Below are positions 60,448 through 64,000 of a DNA stretch of 64,000 bases, piece after piece. Where the stretch lies: NCBI GenBank assembly GCA_022578605.1, contig MU394151.1, positions 1 to 64,000 of the forward strand, given 5' to 3'. Positions within the stretch are counted from its first letter, which is position 1. The number at the start of each line of letters is the position of its first letter. The notes below the pieces were generated by a model. The model worked only from the letters and a program-made list of their open reading frames with translations. It had not been told where the DNA came from and ran no database searches. The stretch is from Camillea tinctor. Lineage: Eukaryota; Ascomycota; Sordariomycetes; Xylariales; Xylariaceae. A program made the translations under genes and the position numbers.

Positions 60448-62366
60448 ATGGTCGACCAAAACGACAGTTCGTCCACGTTAGCGGACCCCAGCGAGTCCAG
60501 CACCCAGACTACCACGCCGGCGTTAACTCGTCCACCCTCACCAGCGGCTACTATCAAAGAGACGCCGCCACAGCCCAGCGGTAGCGACAGCACTGGTTAT
60601 AAGCTTGTTTCTTTCGACCATGACGACCCTGAAAACCCCAAGAACTGGTCCAAGGCGTACAAATGGTACTGCACCATGGTCGTCGCCTGTACCTGTTTCG
60701 TTGTGGCATTTGCGTCCAGTGTCGTTACCGCCGACATCGCCGGTGTATCAGAAGAGTTCAACGTCAGCGAAGAGGTTGCCTTGCTCAGTATAACGTTGTT
60801 TGTGGTCGGATTTGGAGTTGGTAAGTGAAATATAACCAACTTGTATCATTAAATCAACAAGACCAGCGGATCTGGTGTGCTAATTGGTTTTACCTGGAAA
60901 GGTCCCATGATTTTCGCTCCTTTGTCTGAGATTTATGGCAGACAAATCATCTAGTAAGCCAATAACCCCCAAAACCTCTCTCTCGCTTTCTTTTTATCAT
61001 ACAATTGCTGACAATAATGCCTTCGCGCAAAGTGGAACGACCCTACTGGTTGCCGTCGTGTTTATTATTCCTGGCGCGGTCGCCAAGAATATCGCCACTC
61101 TTTTGGTTGCTCGAGCTATCGACGGCATCGCATTCTCTGCACCAATGACGCTCGTTGGTGGCACACTAGCCGACCTATGGAGATCTGAAGAGAGAGGAAT
61201 TCCCATGGCTGCTTTCTCGGCCGCTCCCTTTATCGGACCAGCCAGTAAGCGTGCTATGCTCAGAGTTCACTCTCAACAAGTTGCTAACGAGTTTCAATAG
61301 TTGGACCTCTCGTCGGAGGATATTTATCTGATGCGGCAGGCTGGCGATGGCTGTACTGGATTCAGCTTATCTTGGCCTTCGTTGTTTGGGTCCTCATCAC
61401 CTTCACTGTGCCCGAAACGTATGCACCCACGCTCCTTAAGAAACGGGCCGAGAAGCTTCGCAAGTCGACCGGCGATAAATCATACGTCACGGAATTGGAG
61501 CTCGATGCACGACCATTTACCGAAAGGCTTGTTGTTTTCATGGTTCGGCCGTTCCAACTACTATTCGGCGAACTTATCGTGTTCCTCATTTCTCTCTACA
61601 TGTCTGTCCTTTACGGTCTTTTGTACATGTTTTTCGTTGCCTATCCTATTATCTTCCAGAAGGGCAAAGGATATTCTGCTGGTACAACCGGTCTTATGTT
61701 GTAAGTGGCCCCGTATAACGGATTGCATGAGGTATAACAGTGCCGCTAACATACCCCAGCATCCCTCTTGCCGTTGGAGTTATCTGTTCCGCGGCTTGCT
61801 CTCCCTGGGTCAACGACCACTACCGGAAACTGATCGCTCCGCACAAGGGGCTTCCGCCCCCAGAACTGCGCCTCATTCCCATGATGATTTCGTGCTGGTG
61901 TATTCCAATTGGTCTCATAATCTTCGCCTGGACTTCCTACCCACGGCTCATCTGGGTCGGGCCCTGCCTCGCTGGGTTCCCCGTCGGCTTTGGCTTCATC
62001 TTCCTCTACAACAGTGCCAACAACTACCTCGTCGACGCCTACCAGCACCAAGCAGCCTCAGCGCTTGCAGCCAAGACATGTATTCGATCGTTCTGGGGTG
62101 CTGCCGTGGTGCTCTTCACTGAGCAGATGTACGACCGACTCGGCTACCAGTGGGCTAGCACCCTTCTAGCCGGGATCAGTCTTCTCTGCTGTGGCATTCC
62201 CTTCCTTTTCTGGAAATACGGCGAGCAAATCCGACAAAAGAGCAAGTACGCGTACAGCGGCGAAGACGAGGAGAAGGCACCTGGTGCCGGCCACGGTCCC
62301 ATCGTCATTGAAGACGATTCAGAAGACCAAGACCTGAGACTCTGCAGCTACGTCAGCAACCCTTAA
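60448..62366 (+). CDS. MFS drug/polyamine transporter, DHA1 type
   Basis: Twelve-span proton antiporter of the drug:H+ antiporter-1 family. Exons are 60448-60820, 60902-60953, 61033-61244, 61301-61700 and 61760-62366; all phases agree and give 547 aa. The family start [21 protein letters not shown] follows a disordered Ser/Thr/Pro-rich N-terminus. Motif A after TM2 reads [13 protein letters not shown], motif C lies near [16 protein letters not shown], and [22 protein letters not shown] precedes the central loop. The second half contains [21 protein letters not shown] and RSFWGAA, typical of FLR1/TPO-like members. It has a TATA-like box upstream. Substrate cannot be assigned; nothing nearby looks like a biosynthetic cluster. 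Confidence 0.93.
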
Positions 62367-64000
62367 ATTCAGTCACACATCAATGGGGGGCTGGTGGAAC
62401 TGTTAGTGGTTTACGCTTTGTCATGAACTAAGGAGAGAGTCAAGTTGGATATAAGTCTACGTGCCCTCTGCGTCTGTCAGGCCGTAGACCGAGCTGGGTT
62501 GTTCGTCCTTAGGAAGCCCACGCCGTCGCTCTCCTTACTTTATATTAGCTCACACTATTGTTACGAATGATACAGATATACGCTGCTACGACACGGGCGT
62601 GGTCTTGAACGGGTTTGAACGCGGCCGCTTCAAAACCCAAGAAGAATCGAAATGCAGAACAACAAAATATACAAATATATAGAGAATACGCCCTTGCCTT
62701 TTATACCAAGGGGCCTATTCATTTCATTATACGGGCGGTACTATGGCTTCTTCGCCTGAGGATCGGCTTATAGACACGATGGGTATAGAATCAGCCTGGA
62801 GCTAGAGGGAAATTCGTCGTGCACACACAATTCCCCTCACGGCCCAGATTTCCATTTTACTTCTCTCCTTTATTCTATTATTATATATGGCCCCTTTAAG
62901 CTTTTCTTGGGGCTTTTCTAAATCATGCATACGCGGCGCACATTATTCATAAATAGGATGCACGCACACACGGGGACTTAGAGAGATATTTTTCTTATTA
63001 CACGTTGGGTATCTACGGGACGGGGGAAAGGGAGCATTTATGATTCATGGGCTTTTTGGATTTATGATTTTAATACCCCGGGGGGTTAAGGCAGGGAAAG
63101 GGAAATATTTTCTTCTCTTTTTATTTTTCTTTCTTTGGTTTTTCCCTTCCGGGGCAAAGACGGCGCATGACTGCATTACTTGGGTAGAAATAGGGGAGAA
63201 AAGGGGGTTAGAGTTGAAAGATGTGATGAGCGAAGGGAGGAGAGGGGATCAGGGGAATGATATGAAGCGGAAATAATGAATTAATTGTCGGGGCATTACA
63301 TAGAGGTTACGCTTGATGTATCGTGGTGGTGATAAATATAGCAAATGAAAATTCAACTTTTCTTTTTCAATTTTGATTGCCACGAGTTTGGATAGTATGG
63401 TGTATACAACCCCCGAAAGCGCTGGTAAACTTACGGCTTTCTAACTCATAGACAAAAAAGACTTCTTTCGCTACGAGGTAATACAGACCACCAAGTTTCT
63501 GTCCCACAAACCTGCTCACAGCATCTTCGCTCAGGAGAGAGACAATACTAAAAAAAAGCCTATACCCGTCTCCAAGATCGTAGCAGCCAGAGCGGACCAC
63601 GGAATTGAACCTAGTACATGAACACGCACTGGTAGCAACAAACCACCCTCTCTCTTCCTCCCAGTTTCAACAGCATATACTCTACGCAGGGTAGGGTAGG
63701 CCATACGCGTTTTACCTGAAACCGATATACATCTGTGCGTGAGGACGCATAGTAAAGACCGTGTGTCGCAAGGATTTGGGGGGAGGGGGGAAGGGGTATC
63801 TGGTTTTTTCCCTTCTTCGTTCTCCGTGAAACACACTCTAGCCAGTGAATACTCAAAAGGGGGCCCCAAGATCAACATTCTCCTTCCTATAGAATCTAGT
63901 TTCCCTAATCTACTTCCTCCAGTTCTTCCACCCATGTCCTTGTGGACTTGACTCGAATATGCGTGTCTCTATACGCTATGTAGCGCTGTCCGGCTCTCTA
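62367..64000. other. Gene-free right end
   Basis: 1.6 kb downstream of the drug transporter. The 134-residue minus-strand frame at 63531-63935 shows no recognisable domain. G-rich and C-rich runs (63010-63100, 63776-63795) and A/T tracts are present. The sequence may belong to a gene that continues beyond the window, but nothing here supports one. Confidence 0.5.

Noticed and set aside
63560..63640. Minus-strand B-box-like GGTTCAATTCC near 63600 suggesting a tRNA
   Set aside because: No A box at the right distance and the T-arm and acceptor stems do not pair.
63531..63935. 134-residue minus-strand open frame at the right end
   Set aside because: No domain, no signal or hydrophobic pattern consistent with a family, and composition like the surrounding non-coding DNA.
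1..64000. CRISPR arrays, operons, bacterial-type RNA genes or a secondary-metabolite cluster
   Set aside because: The DNA is eukaryotic with spliceosomal introns; no spaced direct repeats were seen and no synthase or terpene/NRPS/PKS core gene is present.

Overview
This window is nuclear DNA from a filamentous ascomycete (Pezizomycotina, most likely a Sordariomycete). Short spliceosomal introns (mostly 50-90 bp) carry GTAAGT/GTATGT/GTACGT donors and CTAAC-type branch sites. The gene set is typical of moulds: a SCAP-type sterol sensor, cyanase, a PPPDE-thioredoxin-PUL fusion, a DUF6601 protein, an NLR-like hydrolase-NACHT-ankyrin protein and MFS transporters. The lineage call is inference. Seventeen protein-coding genes are supported, most with exon structures worked out by hand from splice sites and reading phase.

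Layout. 1-1491 is AT-rich and gene-free. 1492-5176 (-) is a SCAP homologue. A 3.6 kb repeat-rich spacer separates it from a divergent JMJD7-like JmjC hydroxylase (8750-10315, +). Next come a short kinesin-3 (-), a PPPDE-thioredoxin-PUL protein (-), a Cdt2-like WD40 protein (-), the rRNA methyltransferase SPB1 (+) and the ribosome-assembly factor EBP2 (-). SPB1 and EBP2 converge and both belong to nucleolar large-subunit biogenesis. 25225-26234 holds a 10-N assembly gap, poly-C runs and a degraded 113-bp duplicate that looks artefactual. 26235-32193 (-) is the 1,869-residue NLR-like gene. Then follow a DUF6601 membrane protein (+), cyanase (-) and ATP-NAD kinase (+). A 3 kb spacer carries a tRNA-like Pol III unit. 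After it come a secreted protein with dibasic sites (-), a TAP-like serine peptidase (+), a sugar porter (+) with candidate CreA sites upstream, mitochondrial EF-Tu (+) and a DHA1-type drug transporter (+). The spacers at 47.6-51.0 kb and 55.6-60.4 kb, and the right end, hold no convincing gene.

The genes do not form a biosynthetic cluster. Most are housekeeping functions in ordinary fungal order. The accessory candidates are the NLR-like gene, the secreted dibasic-site protein, the tRNA-like Pol III unit and a structured island near 58.7-59.0 kb. Several genes show abrupt internal shifts to very GC-rich codons, a regional feature worth measuring.
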